Shown in pieces: positions 28,346 through 36,931 of a DNA stretch of 64,000 nt. The stretch covers positions 48,011 to 112,010 of the forward strand of contig CALFDU010000021.1 of assembly GCA_937950315.1 (NCBI GenBank). Reading direction: 5' to 3'. How positions within the stretch are numbered: position 1 is the first letter of the stretch; each line of letters begins with the position of its first letter. The notes under the pieces are model-generated. The model was given only the letters and a program-made list of their open reading frames with translations. It was not told where the DNA came from and did no database searches. The position numbers were made by a program, and so were the translations under genes. Source of the stretch: an uncultured Saprospiraceae bacterium. GTDB taxonomy: Bacteria > Bacteroidota > Bacteroidia > Chitinophagales > Saprospiraceae.

Positions 28346-29221
28346 ATGAAATGTAGATGGACTTTATTGATTGTGATTTTAGCAACATCATTGTTTGCAC
28401 AAAAAGATGATCCAAGAGTTTTTAAAGACACAAGAATAATAAATTCAGTTTCTATTGAAACTTTGGCTAAACGAAAATTGGATTTTAGAGTTGGACATAA
28501 GTTTGGGGATTTTGCAGGTGCTGTAGGTGGATGGCCTACATTTTATGGTTTAGAGAATGCAGCAGATGTAATGATTGGGTTTGATTACGGTTTGACTGAT
28601 AAATTGATGATTGGAATTAGCAGAACAAAAGGTTCTGATGAGCTAAGGCAGAATGTAAATTTTTCTACAAAATTCATGCTTGCTGATGACAGGTCAGGTA
28701 GCAGTTTTCCTTTTACTTTATCTGTATACGGTTTGGCCTCATTAAGTACAATGCCTAAATCTACAAGTAGTGAACCTTCTTTGTCTTCCTTTGAAGTTCC
28801 TGCACACAGATTGGTGTATCATATGCAAATCATGGCAGGTAAGAAAATCGCCAACAAATTAAGTCTGCAAGCCAATCTAGGCTTTACCTATAGAAACGTA
28901 GTAAGAGAAGGTGATAAAAATGATTTGGTATCTGTAGGCGTAGCCGTTAAGTATCAAATAACGAGGGCTTTTGGAGTAATTGCGGAAGGGATATTTCCAT
29001 TTAATGCAGCAAGAGATTTACAAAAGGAAAACAATCCTTTGTATTTCCCGACTACCGGTTTTGCTGTAGAGTGGGAGACAGGTGGCGGTCATACATTCCA
29101 ATTGAACTTCACCAATGCTAGAGGATTGATGGCAACAGATTATATTCCTAATAATACAGCAGATTGGGCTGAAGGAGAATTTAGAATGGGTTTTGTAATT
29201 TCAAGATTGTTTGCATTATGA
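28346..29221 (+). CDS. DUF5777-family outer-membrane beta-barrel protein
   Basis: ATG 28346 begins a signal peptide (MKCRWTLLIVILATSLFAQ); ATG 28322, four bases after the previous stop, is also possible. Then RIINSVSIETLAKRKLDFRVGHKFGDF, the DUF5777 opening, and repeated amphipathic strands (MIGFDYGLTDKLMIGISRTKG, FAVEWETGGGHTFQLNFTNA). About 290 residues is typical. Family members occur beside cytochrome c and YceI-like genes in Bacteroidota; function unknown. Overlaps the next gene by 4 bp (ATGA). Confidence 0.88.
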   Translation: MKCRWTLLIVILATSLFAQKDDPRVFKDTRIINSVSIETLAKRKLDFRVGHKFGDFAGAVGGWPTFYGLENAADVMIGFDYGLTDKLMIGISRTKGSDELRQNVNFSTKFMLADDRSGSSFPFTLSVYGLASLSTMPKSTSSEPSLSSFEVPAHRLVYHMQIMAGKKIANKLSLQANLGFTYRNVVREGDKNDLVSVGVAVKYQITRAFGVIAEGIFPFNAARDLQKENNPLYFPTTGFAVEWETGGGHTFQLNFTNARGLMATDYIPNNTADWAEGEFRMGFVISRLFAL

Positions 29222-30243
29222 TTAAGAATTTGTACACGCTTCTAATTATTGTTTGCATCATTATCTTAAATGCTGCATTTGATTCAAATCCCAAATCTGT
29301 CAAGCTAGATCAGACCGTAAATGGTTTGTTGCTTGAATTAGGAGATTCGGATTTACCTCATCCAATCGATAGAAGCATTGAAGGAGTATCTTCCAAGAGA
29401 GGAGAGGAGATAATTAAATACGGATTTACTGAAAATCACAAAGGGAATAAAGTAAAAAAACAAAGTAAACACTTTGTATGTACATCTTGTCATAATCTAG
29501 TGAAAGAAGATCCTGATCTTAGTGTATCAGATCCAGAAGCTAGATTGCGGTATTCTATTGAAAATGATTTACCATTTCTACAAGGAACAACCCTTTATGG
29601 TGCAGTTAATCGAACTTCATTTTACAATGATGACTATTATAAAAAGTATGGAGATTTAGTTTTTGATGCTAGGAATGATATTCGTAATGCGATACAGTTG
29701 TGTGCTACAGAATGTGCTCAAGGGAGAGCCTTAGACGATTGGGAAATCGAGTCAATTCTTTCCTACATGTATGATATTGATTTAAAAGTAGGAGATCTTA
29801 ATATGTCAGCTGTTGAGAGAGACCTTGTCGAAGATGCAATAAACGGTACCTCTTCAAAAGAGGAAGCCATTGAACTAGTAAAGTCAAAATACTTGGCTGG
29901 TTCTCCGGCTACTTTTATAAATCCTCCAATTGAGAGAAAGAACTTAATTTTTGAAAGCCCAGATTTACAGATGGGAAAAATGTTGTACGAAAGAAGTTGC
30001 TTGCACTGTCATGAAGAAGGAAAGTATAGTTATTTGACACTTGATGATACGAAAATGACATTTCAATACCTGAGTCGAAAAGCAAATGGTTTTAAACGAA
30101 ATTCTATGTATCAAGTGATTAGATATGGTGTTCCCAGTTACGTGATGAAAAAGTCATATATGCCGCACTACACTGCAGAAAAAATGAACGAAGAGCAATT
30201 GAACAACTTAAGGGCTTACATTGATTATCGAGCCAAAAAGTAA
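29218..30243 (+). CDS. dihaem c-type cytochrome
   Basis: Hydrophobic N-terminal segment (residues 5-20), then periplasmic. Two CxxCH haem sites: C88-TS-CH and C261-LH-CH, with a distal Met plausible at YMPHY near the end. Between them CATEC (Cys162-Cys166) in LCATECAQGRALDDWEIESILSYMYDIDL resembles the degenerate first site of SoxA/TsdA-type dihaem cytochromes, with C-x3-C and no His. 341 residues. It may accept electrons from thiosulfate or another donor; substrate not determinable. Last gene of the operon, convergent and abutting the glycosyltransferase. Confidence 0.86.
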   Translation: MIKNLYTLLIIVCIIILNAAFDSNPKSVKLDQTVNGLLLELGDSDLPHPIDRSIEGVSSKRGEEIIKYGFTENHKGNKVKKQSKHFVCTSCHNLVKEDPDLSVSDPEARLRYSIENDLPFLQGTTLYGAVNRTSFYNDDYYKKYGDLVFDARNDIRNAIQLCATECAQGRALDDWEIESILSYMYDIDLKVGDLNMSAVERDLVEDAINGTSSKEEAIELVKSKYLAGSPATFINPPIERKNLIFESPDLQMGKMLYERSCLHCHEEGKYSYLTLDDTKMTFQYLSRKANGFKRNSMYQVIRYGVPSYVMKKSYMPHYTAEKMNEEQLNNLRAYIDYRAKK

Positions 30244-30861
30244 TTAGTTAAACTTGCTTTTGTATTCTTCCCAATCACTTAAATGATCGATGTCTTTAAG
30301 TCGTGGTAATAGGTGGCAATTATAACCAACAGATGCAGCTCTTTCTATGGTTGTATCAAGAACTGATTCTGTAGACCATTCTATTTCTGTGAATACTATG
30401 GGGCTAAATTGGTTCATACCTATTAAATAATATCCACCATCAAATGTAGGTCCAAGAACGATATTGTGATCATCTAGTTGGTCGTAAGCTTCTTGCAGAA
30501 TGTCTTCAGTAATATAAGGACAATCGCTCCCAATAAGAATTACCTTGGCGTACTGTTCATTAAACAATACTTGAAATCCATTGGACATTTTCTCACCTAA
30601 GTCATCACCACCTTGCAATTTTTTTGAATAAGTTGGTGAGGTCCATTTATCGTTTTCATCAATAAATTGACTGTAAAATACATATCTATTTGTATCAACT
30701 TTTGAGGTTATGTTGTGGGTGATGTTTAGTAACTTTTTATAAATAGCTAGTGCTGTTTCATCATCTGAATCTTTTGCAATTCTAGTTTTGGCTTTGCCTA
30801 GTTCTGGATTTTTTATAAAAATTGCTAACGCTTTATTTTTCGCTTTTTCCTTTTTTGTCAT
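30244..30861 (-). CDS. TIGR04282-family (DUF2064) glycosyltransferase
   Basis: ATG 30861 (MTKKEKAKNKALAIFIKNPELGKAKTRIA, quoted in part) is preferred; an alternative ATG at 30897 would deepen the overlap with the upstream gene. GT-A-like fold: KNPELGKAKTRI nucleotide-binding start, LIGSDCPYIT (DxD-like Asp), GPTFDGGYYLIG. The name TIGR04282 refers to arsenosugar biosynthesis in some genomes, but no arsenic gene is present here, so the acceptor is unknown. About 205 residues. Third gene of an operon after TolC and a membrane-fusion protein, overlapping the latter. Confidence 0.88.
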   Translation of the reverse strand: MTKKEKAKNKALAIFIKNPELGKAKTRIAKDSDDETALAIYKKLLNITHNITSKVDTNRYVFYSQFIDENDKWTSPTYSKKLQGGDDLGEKMSNGFQVLFNEQYAKVILIGSDCPYITEDILQEAYDQLDDHNIVLGPTFDGGYYLIGMNQFSPIVFTEIEWSTESVLDTTIERAASVGYNCHLLPRLKDIDHLSDWEEYKSKFN

Positions 30862-32194
30862 CTCCTTCTTCTTGAATTCTTGCTGTGGTTCCCACATTTA
30901 ATTTTTTGGAAACTGCGCTATATGGTCCACTTACGATTTCTTGTCCATTGTTTACTCCGGATAATATTTGAATATATTCATCATTCTGAATGCCAGATTT
31001 TACTTTAATTGTTCTTACGGTATCTGCTTCAAATACAAAAAGAACTTCATCAAACTTTTCAATATCTTCATCTCCATCTTTATTTACTCTTGTTGTAACA
31101 GCTTGTATAGGAACAGTAACAACATTTTTGGCAACATCAGTATAAATATCCACAGAGGCAGACATACCAGGTCTGAAGGGATATGGTCTTCCTTTGGTGA
31201 CCAAAGTAGCATATGATTCTGGAAGTATTCTAATTTTGACAGGAAAGTTGGTTACTTGGTCTGTACTAATACTTGCTCCTAATCCTGTGTTTAGATTTGA
31301 AGCAGAATTTGCGATTTCAGTAATTCTTCCTTTGAAAGACAGGTCTATGTAAGCATCAACTTCGATCTTTACAGAGTCGCCCATTTCAACTTTAACGATG
31401 TCGTTTTCTGAAACTTCTACTTCAACTTCCATGATGTTAAGATTGGATATTCTCATCATTTCGGTTCCAGACATTTGCATGGTTCCAACCACTCTTTCTC
31501 CTTGTTCTACGGACAATGATGAAATGATTCCACTTACTGGTGCTTTGATGGTGGTTCTATTGAGGCTGGTTTTAAGTTCATTTAATGTGGCTTCTGCGCT
31601 TTGGACATTAAAGTCAGCTCCTTCTGCACTTTGGTTTGCTGAGCGAATACTTGCTTCCGCCGCACGTAAATTGGCTTCCAGGCTTTCCAAATTAGATCCT
31701 GATTGCTCGAGTTCGACATCCGATATAACGCCATCTTTATGAAGGTTTACATTTCGCTCATGGATTTTTTTAGCATTGCCTAATTGTGCAATGATTTGTT
31801 CCTTTTGTGCAATACTTGATTCGATCTGACTTCTAGATATTGAAGATTGGGCTTTGGCGCTATTGACAGATGCTTTACCTCTCTGCACTGCCGATAGATA
31901 TGCATCTGGATCAATTTTTACCAATATTTGTCCAGCTATAACTGAATCGCCTTCAGCTACATACAATTCCACAATCTCTCCAGAAACATCAGAGGAAATC
32001 TTTACTTCTTTTTCTGGAAATATTCTTCCGCTTGCAGACACAGTTTCATGGATGGTTCTTTCCTTTGCATTGTCAAGGATTATTTCAACACCGTCTGGCT
32101 CTTTGTTTTTAATCGCCATTCCTGCAGCAATTATTACAAATAGAGCAAGGATTGAAAGTACGATCCACCTTCTTCTGTTTTTTTTCTTAGCCAT
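30833..32194 (-). CDS. periplasmic adaptor (membrane-fusion) protein of an efflux system, MacA/HlyD-like
   Basis: A single membrane anchor (WIVLSILALFVIIAAGMAI, residues 9-27) then a biotinyl-lipoyl half (ISSDVSGEIVELYVAEGDSVIAGQ), a long alpha-helical hairpin (residues 95-210, Ala/Glu/Gln rich), the second lipoyl half (IKAPVSGIISSLSVEQGERV), beta-barrel and membrane-proximal domains (RPYPFRPGMSASVDIYT). This bridges an inner-membrane pump to TolC. It starts 3 bp after the TolC stop. No MacB-type ABC pump is adjacent, which is unusual. 453 residues, C-terminus Lys/Glu rich. Confidence 0.93.
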   Translation of the reverse strand: MAKKKNRRRWIVLSILALFVIIAAGMAIKNKEPDGVEIILDNAKERTIHETVSASGRIFPEKEVKISSDVSGEIVELYVAEGDSVIAGQILVKIDPDAYLSAVQRGKASVNSAKAQSSISRSQIESSIAQKEQIIAQLGNAKKIHERNVNLHKDGVISDVELEQSGSNLESLEANLRAAEASIRSANQSAEGADFNVQSAEATLNELKTSLNRTTIKAPVSGIISSLSVEQGERVVGTMQMSGTEMMRISNLNIMEVEVEVSENDIVKVEMGDSVKIEVDAYIDLSFKGRITEIANSASNLNTGLGASISTDQVTNFPVKIRILPESYATLVTKGRPYPFRPGMSASVDIYTDVAKNVVTVPIQAVTTRVNKDGDEDIEKFDEVLFVFEADTVRTIKVKSGIQNDEYIQILSGVNNGQEIVSGPYSAVSKKLNVGTTARIQEEGDDKKGKSEK

Positions 32195-32197
32195 TGT

Positions 32198-33616
32198 TTA
32201 AAGTTTGAAAGGTTTGCCCATATAGAATTCAAGGACCTTGATTGCAAATAGATAATTGTATTTATCAATAAGGAAATTTAGCGACGCATTATCGTATTGA
32301 GTTTGGATGTTTGTAAGATCAAATGTATTGAGTGAGCCTGCTTCAAATAATTTTATGGCATTGTCCAAAGCAGCTTTTCTGGCTTCAACGATATTGTTGG
32401 ACGCAGCCAATGCTTTTTTTGCAGCACGAGCATCTGCCAACGTTTGTTGAACTAAGATTTGAATATTTTCTTTTAATCTTGCTGTAGCGAGTTGACTAGA
32501 CTTGACGCCTAATTCTGCTCGCTGGATATTGCTTTTGGTTAGACCACGATTGTAAATAGGTATGGATAAATTCAATCCAACTCCAAAAGAAGTATTGTCT
32601 TGAATTTGTTCAAAGAAACTTGCATCTCTTGTCACTGGGATTTCTTGCATTGTAGTTACGACTACTGGCGTACCGTTAAAGTCGATGGTTTGATTGATTG
32701 CAATCACTTCTGTTCCATCTAATCTGAATCCTCTGTTAGAATAAGCTGAGCTTAAATTACCTCCAAGAGACAATGTAGGAAGTAAGTCTGCCTTCGCAAT
32801 TTTGATGTTATAAGCAGCACTCTCTTCCTGTAGCAGAGCTGCCTTGATGGCTGGTTGTGATCGTAGTGTTAATTCGTATACTTCTATAAAGTTTACGAGA
32901 TCTGGATCGACACTTGTGTCAATATCGTTTGGAGCAATAATATTAATTTCTTCTTCTGGTGAAACTCTGATTAGTTGCTTCAATTGAAGCATGGAAATGG
33001 CTTTGTTGTTTTCTGCCAAAATGATGTTTGATTCATTAGATGAAATCTGTGCTAGAATATCGAGTTTATCATTTTTAGGTCTGGCACCGGCGTCTATCAA
33101 TTTGCTGATAAAATCTAATTGCTCTTGTGTTTGTTTTAGTTGTGCTTCAGCAACATTGATGTTTTCCATTGCAAACAAAGTATTCAGATATGCTGTAGCT
33201 ACTTGAAGCGCAATATCAGCTTCGGATTGTCTCCGTTGTTCTCTGGCTGCATTGAAGTCAATTTCAGATTGTTTGATGGCATTCTTTAATCTACTTCCTC
33301 CATATAATAATACGTTACTAGATAAGCCGTAATTGTTAGATGTAAATCGAGATGTTATAAATTCATTTGTGGTAGGATCGATGCTTCTACCAAAATTTGT
33401 ATTGAGTCCACCGAAGCCTTGTAGATTGGGGTTGCGATTGTTTTTTGCTTGTCTATTTGTAATTTCAGCATTGGCAATTGAGATGTCAGCTTCTTGTAAA
33501 GCAAGACTTCTTTCCAATGCCATAGAAATACAATCCTGTAATGAAAGCGTCTTCTGGCCAGTTGATTGCAAGCTAAAGAAACTTAGTGCTATAAAAGTCA
33601 GCAGCAATTGTTTCAT
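32198..33616 (-). CDS. TolC-family outer-membrane efflux protein
   Basis: 472 residues. Signal peptide MKQLLLTFIALSFFSLQSTGQ, then LSLQDCISMALERSLALQEADISIANAEI, the hallmark first helix of OEP domains, and two OEP repeats with long Ala/Gln/Leu-rich helices (second one beginning near LRSQPAIKAALLQEESAAYNIKIAKADLLPTLSLGG; only parts quoted as motif). Trimeric channel-tunnel of efflux or type I secretion. First gene of the operon with the adaptor and a glycosyltransferase. Confidence 0.93.
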   Translation of the reverse strand: MKQLLLTFIALSFFSLQSTGQKTLSLQDCISMALERSLALQEADISIANAEITNRQAKNNRNPNLQGFGGLNTNFGRSIDPTTNEFITSRFTSNNYGLSSNVLLYGGSRLKNAIKQSEIDFNAAREQRRQSEADIALQVATAYLNTLFAMENINVAEAQLKQTQEQLDFISKLIDAGARPKNDKLDILAQISSNESNIILAENNKAISMLQLKQLIRVSPEEEINIIAPNDIDTSVDPDLVNFIEVYELTLRSQPAIKAALLQEESAAYNIKIAKADLLPTLSLGGNLSSAYSNRGFRLDGTEVIAINQTIDFNGTPVVVTTMQEIPVTRDASFFEQIQDNTSFGVGLNLSIPIYNRGLTKSNIQRAELGVKSSQLATARLKENIQILVQQTLADARAAKKALAASNNIVEARKAALDNAIKLFEAGSLNTFDLTNIQTQYDNASLNFLIDKYNYLFAIKVLEFYMGKPFKL

Positions 33617-33715
33617 TTGATGATGTTTGTAATAAACGATATATAAATATCAATTATACATATAAATTCATCAAATAAAATCTATCAAGTAGCAAATTAT
33701 AAAGATAAAGCCCAA

Positions 33716-34978
33716 TTAATTTTTTACCGAGCTTCTATAACTCAGCCCTATTACCTCATCATAGTTTTCACTATATGATCTTTGATATATCACAATGAGA
33801 TAATCATTTTCAGTTTGATGGCTATTCCCTTCTAGTAATTCAGTGTCGACGGAGCCTGTTTCATCCATAACCCCATAGAGATAATCGTAATAGCCTTGTT
33901 TGAAGAAAAGATTGTTTTTGTAGACTTTTCGATCGTAGTCATAGTTCATCTTATACAGCGGACTCGGTGTCCAGTCATTGAACCTTCCTAAAATGTATAC
34001 ATCTTTGTCTTCGACTTCCATCGTTTTTAATGTAAAATAGACATCTACATAGTCACCTGTTACTTCATCATTTTCTCCGTTATCATTTGCCAAAACGAAA
34101 GCCCCATTCGCGTCGTTTTCAAAAACGTAATTTCCAAAGTACCGAGACTTTGACAATTCAAGAATTGCTTTTGTTCCATTTGCCTCTAGATCAATACTAT
34201 GGACATTTCTGGTTGCCGCTTCAAGGGTTCTGATATCAAAACTTCTATGTTCTTTCAGTCCAGGGAAAGAGTAGGGCATGCCATTGTTGAATGTTATTCT
34301 ATCGGCGATGATGCTGGTAGGCTTCAAGTTATCGATGGATTCAAACCACCTTCCATTTTGTATGATGGTGGCATATAGCTCTTCTTTAGGATTTGAAATG
34401 TAGGTGTCTTTTTTATTTACCTCAAAAGTGACACCTTGATAAGAATTGATATACTCAACGTCAGGAGATTTGGTTGTTTTAACTACTACCACTACTTTCG
34501 GCTTAGCAACAATAAAGCGTCTTGTAATCACGGGAAGCCCATTTTCGTCATTGATTATGAGTAGGTAATTGCCCGAGATTTTGAAATTCATATCACGATT
34601 GGGGATAATAAGCTGATAATTGGTGTAATCGACAAAGGTATTTTCAGCAGTATTAAACATTTCTATTCGCTCCCCGTTAAATCCATCTAAAAATTCCAAT
34701 TCATTTATATCGCTAGGAACCCAATCTTTGGTACAATGCTGCACTTCGTAGGTATAATCATAAAATGAACCACCCATATCATCAAAAGATAAAAACAATC
34801 TTCCATTGTCTAGTTGAATAGTAGGATAAGAGGTAGGAAGTCCAACTTGGTGAAATGCCACACTTTTGATAAAATCAACGTAAACTTCATCTTGATACCT
34901 GACCGTGTCTTCTTGGGCTAGGCTGATATTAACCATGATTAAAATAAATAGCGAGGATAAAAGGCTTTTTAATGTCAT
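33716..34978 (-). CDS. type IX secretion plug-type protein (DUF5103)
   Basis: ATG 34978 gives a signal peptide (MTLKSLLSSLFILIMVNISLAQ); the upstream ATG at 35008 is not needed. The N-terminal half carries the DUF5103 pattern (LDNGRLFLSFDDMGGSFYDYTYEVQHCTKDW), and the C-terminal half a CBM48/E-set-like region (GRFNDWTPSPLYKMNYDYDRKVYKNNLFFKQGYYDYLYG). Family members occur as a plug occluding the SprA translocon in T9SS (established for the gliding-bacterium translocon structures). This supports an active T9SS, which the several sorting domains nearby require. 420 residues. Confidence 0.88.
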   Translation of the reverse strand: MTLKSLLSSLFILIMVNISLAQEDTVRYQDEVYVDFIKSVAFHQVGLPTSYPTIQLDNGRLFLSFDDMGGSFYDYTYEVQHCTKDWVPSDINELEFLDGFNGERIEMFNTAENTFVDYTNYQLIIPNRDMNFKISGNYLLIINDENGLPVITRRFIVAKPKVVVVVKTTKSPDVEYINSYQGVTFEVNKKDTYISNPKEELYATIIQNGRWFESIDNLKPTSIIADRITFNNGMPYSFPGLKEHRSFDIRTLEAATRNVHSIDLEANGTKAILELSKSRYFGNYVFENDANGAFVLANDNGENDEVTGDYVDVYFTLKTMEVEDKDVYILGRFNDWTPSPLYKMNYDYDRKVYKNNLFFKQGYYDYLYGVMDETGSVDTELLEGNSHQTENDYLIVIYQRSYSENYDEVIGLSYRSSVKN

Positions 34979-35008
34979 ATTTAATAGATAAGTGTGTTTT
35001 TTACACAA

Positions 35009-35371
35009 TTTATAACGTTGTTTTCTATTTGAAAATTAAAAATATGATTGAATTAACAAGATTTTAGGTAATTCGTGAATTTGTTTCTGATCGCTTTCGC
35101 AAATATATCTTTCTCAAATACTTGTTTATTCCAAATTAAATTGCCTCCTAATTCATTTTTATGCATATAAATATCTTTAATATGAGTTTAAGTGCAATTT
35201 AATTTTACGACCTTCTTTTTGCGAAAATTCTAGTCTTAAAACTATTATTCTCAGGTGGTAATATTTACGTAAAAGCATCTTAAGATATAATAAAAACCTT
35301 TATATATTTGCGCTGAAATAATGAGTGGAGTACTGATTTTGAAGAATTTTTAACTAGTTGCACACAATTCT
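35009..35371. other. intergenic region between the DUF5103 gene and nqrA
   Basis: No ORF seen. It holds a minus-strand -7 element for the DUF5103 gene at 35100-35107 (TATATTTG read on the minus strand) and a plus-strand -7 element for nqr at 35303-35310. The rest is AT-rich with no clear repeat. Confidence 0.5.
35303..35310 (+). promoter_or_regulatory. -7 promoter element of the nqr operon
   Basis: TATATTTG exactly fits TAnnTTTG, 61 bp before the nqrA start. No convincing -33 TTG at standard spacing. Confidence 0.55.
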
Positions 35372-36901
35372 ATGTTCCAAATTGCACTATTGGTTATCGG
35401 GGTAATCGTTGTCTTGGCTGTCCTGATTTCATTGGCTGATAATCTTATCCAAATTGAAGCTAAAAAATCCGGGATAGATACCGAAACAAACAACATGAGT
35501 GTTTGGCCCAATGTAAGTGAAATGATGAAACCCAAAGCGCCATCTTCAATTGCTGGGAGTAATTTTCATAAGCTAAAAAAAGGTCATGATATCAAGATCG
35601 CTGGTAGTCCTACTGGTGAAGTTGTCCATGAAGGTCAAATATCAAGATTTGCCGTAAGGCCAGGAAATTTCAGAGGAATAGCACCGATACCTAAAATGGT
35701 CGTGGAAATTGGTAGTGAAGTGAAAGCTGGAGACCCATTATTTTTCGATAAACCGAATCCGGACATTCTATATGTTGCACCAGTAAGTGGTGAGGTGATA
35801 GAAATAAACCGAGGTCAGAAAAGGGCCATTAGCGAAGTGGTGATTCTAGCTGATAAAGAACAAAAATATAAGCAATTTGATGTCCCATCTTTGGCTGATT
35901 CGAGCAGAGAAGATTTGATTGGTTTTCTTAAATCTACAGGAACTTTGGGTTCAATCATACAAAGACCATTTGGAACTATAGCTGATCCAGAAGTAACCCC
36001 TAGAGATATATTTATTTCAGGTTTTAATACTGCTCCATTAGCGGCAGATACATCATTGTTGCTATCAGGTAGAGGTTCAGATCTTAATAAAGGAATAGAC
36101 GTTTTAAATAAACTTACCTCAGGTCAAGTCTATATTTCTTTTAATCCAACCCAAGCGGAATTTGGTTCAAATGTTCATAATGCTGAGGTACATTATTTTG
36201 ATGGGCCACATCCAGCAGGAAATGTAGGAATTCAGATTCACCATATCAAGCCGATCAAAGGGGCTGATGTCGTATGGACTATGCCAATTGATGAAGTTTT
36301 GACACTTGGAGCTTTATTCAATACGGGTCAACTAAAGCAAACAAAAATTGTTTCGATTGGAGGAAAGGTTGCTAACCCAACGTATGTGAAGACATTTAAA
36401 GGAGCAAACGTAGGAGAATTGGTGGCTGGACAATTGGAAGGAGATAAGAATAGGATCATTGCGGGAGACATATTGACTGGTGAAAAAGTTACCGAATCAC
36501 AATATTTGAACGCAGGAGATGACCAAATTTCAGTGATTTCAGAAGGAGATTACTATGAGCCATTTGGATGGTTGTTGCCGATCAAACCAAGGCCAAGTGT
36601 ATCAGGAACATTTCCAAACTTTTTGTTCCCTGACCATGAGTTTGAAGTAGATACAAATACGCATGGAGAAAAGAGAGCTTTTGTTGTAACTGGACAATAT
36701 GAAAAGATGTTGCCTATGGATATTTATCCACAACATTTGATGAAGGCTATTCTTACTGGTAACATAGAAAGAATGGAAGGTCTTGGAATAAATGAGCTTC
36801 TTGAAGAAGACATTGCAGTAGCTGAATTTGCCTGCACATCTAAACAACCTCTTCAAGCAATTTTGCGAGATGGTTTAGATTATTTAAAAGAACAAGTATA
36901 A
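35372..36901 (+). CDS. nqrA: Na+-translocating NADH:quinone reductase subunit A, with N-terminal membrane extension
   Basis: NqrA is the peripheral quinone-associated subunit. The conserved part begins at about residue 66 (FHKLKKGHDIKIAGSPTGEV) and continues with KPRPSVSGTFPN and similar family segments to the end. Ahead of it sit about 65 additional residues with a predicted transmembrane helix (residues 4-23, IALLVIGVIVVLAVLISLAD) and a linker, in-frame from ATG 35372 and matching local codon use, whereas NqrA normally starts at the KKG segment. The extension would anchor NqrA to the membrane. First gene of nqrABCDEF; 509 residues instead of about 445. Confidence 0.95.
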   Translation: MFQIALLVIGVIVVLAVLISLADNLIQIEAKKSGIDTETNNMSVWPNVSEMMKPKAPSSIAGSNFHKLKKGHDIKIAGSPTGEVVHEGQISRFAVRPGNFRGIAPIPKMVVEIGSEVKAGDPLFFDKPNPDILYVAPVSGEVIEINRGQKRAISEVVILADKEQKYKQFDVPSLADSSREDLIGFLKSTGTLGSIIQRPFGTIADPEVTPRDIFISGFNTAPLAADTSLLLSGRGSDLNKGIDVLNKLTSGQVYISFNPTQAEFGSNVHNAEVHYFDGPHPAGNVGIQIHHIKPIKGADVVWTMPIDEVLTLGALFNTGQLKQTKIVSIGGKVANPTYVKTFKGANVGELVAGQLEGDKNRIIAGDILTGEKVTESQYLNAGDDQISVISEGDYYEPFGWLLPIKPRPSVSGTFPNFLFPDHEFEVDTNTHGEKRAFVVTGQYEKMLPMDIYPQHLMKAILTGNIERMEGLGINELLEEDIAVAEFACTSKQPLQAILRDGLDYLKEQV

Positions 36902-36931
36902 TTTAAAAAATACACAGCGAAGATATAACCA

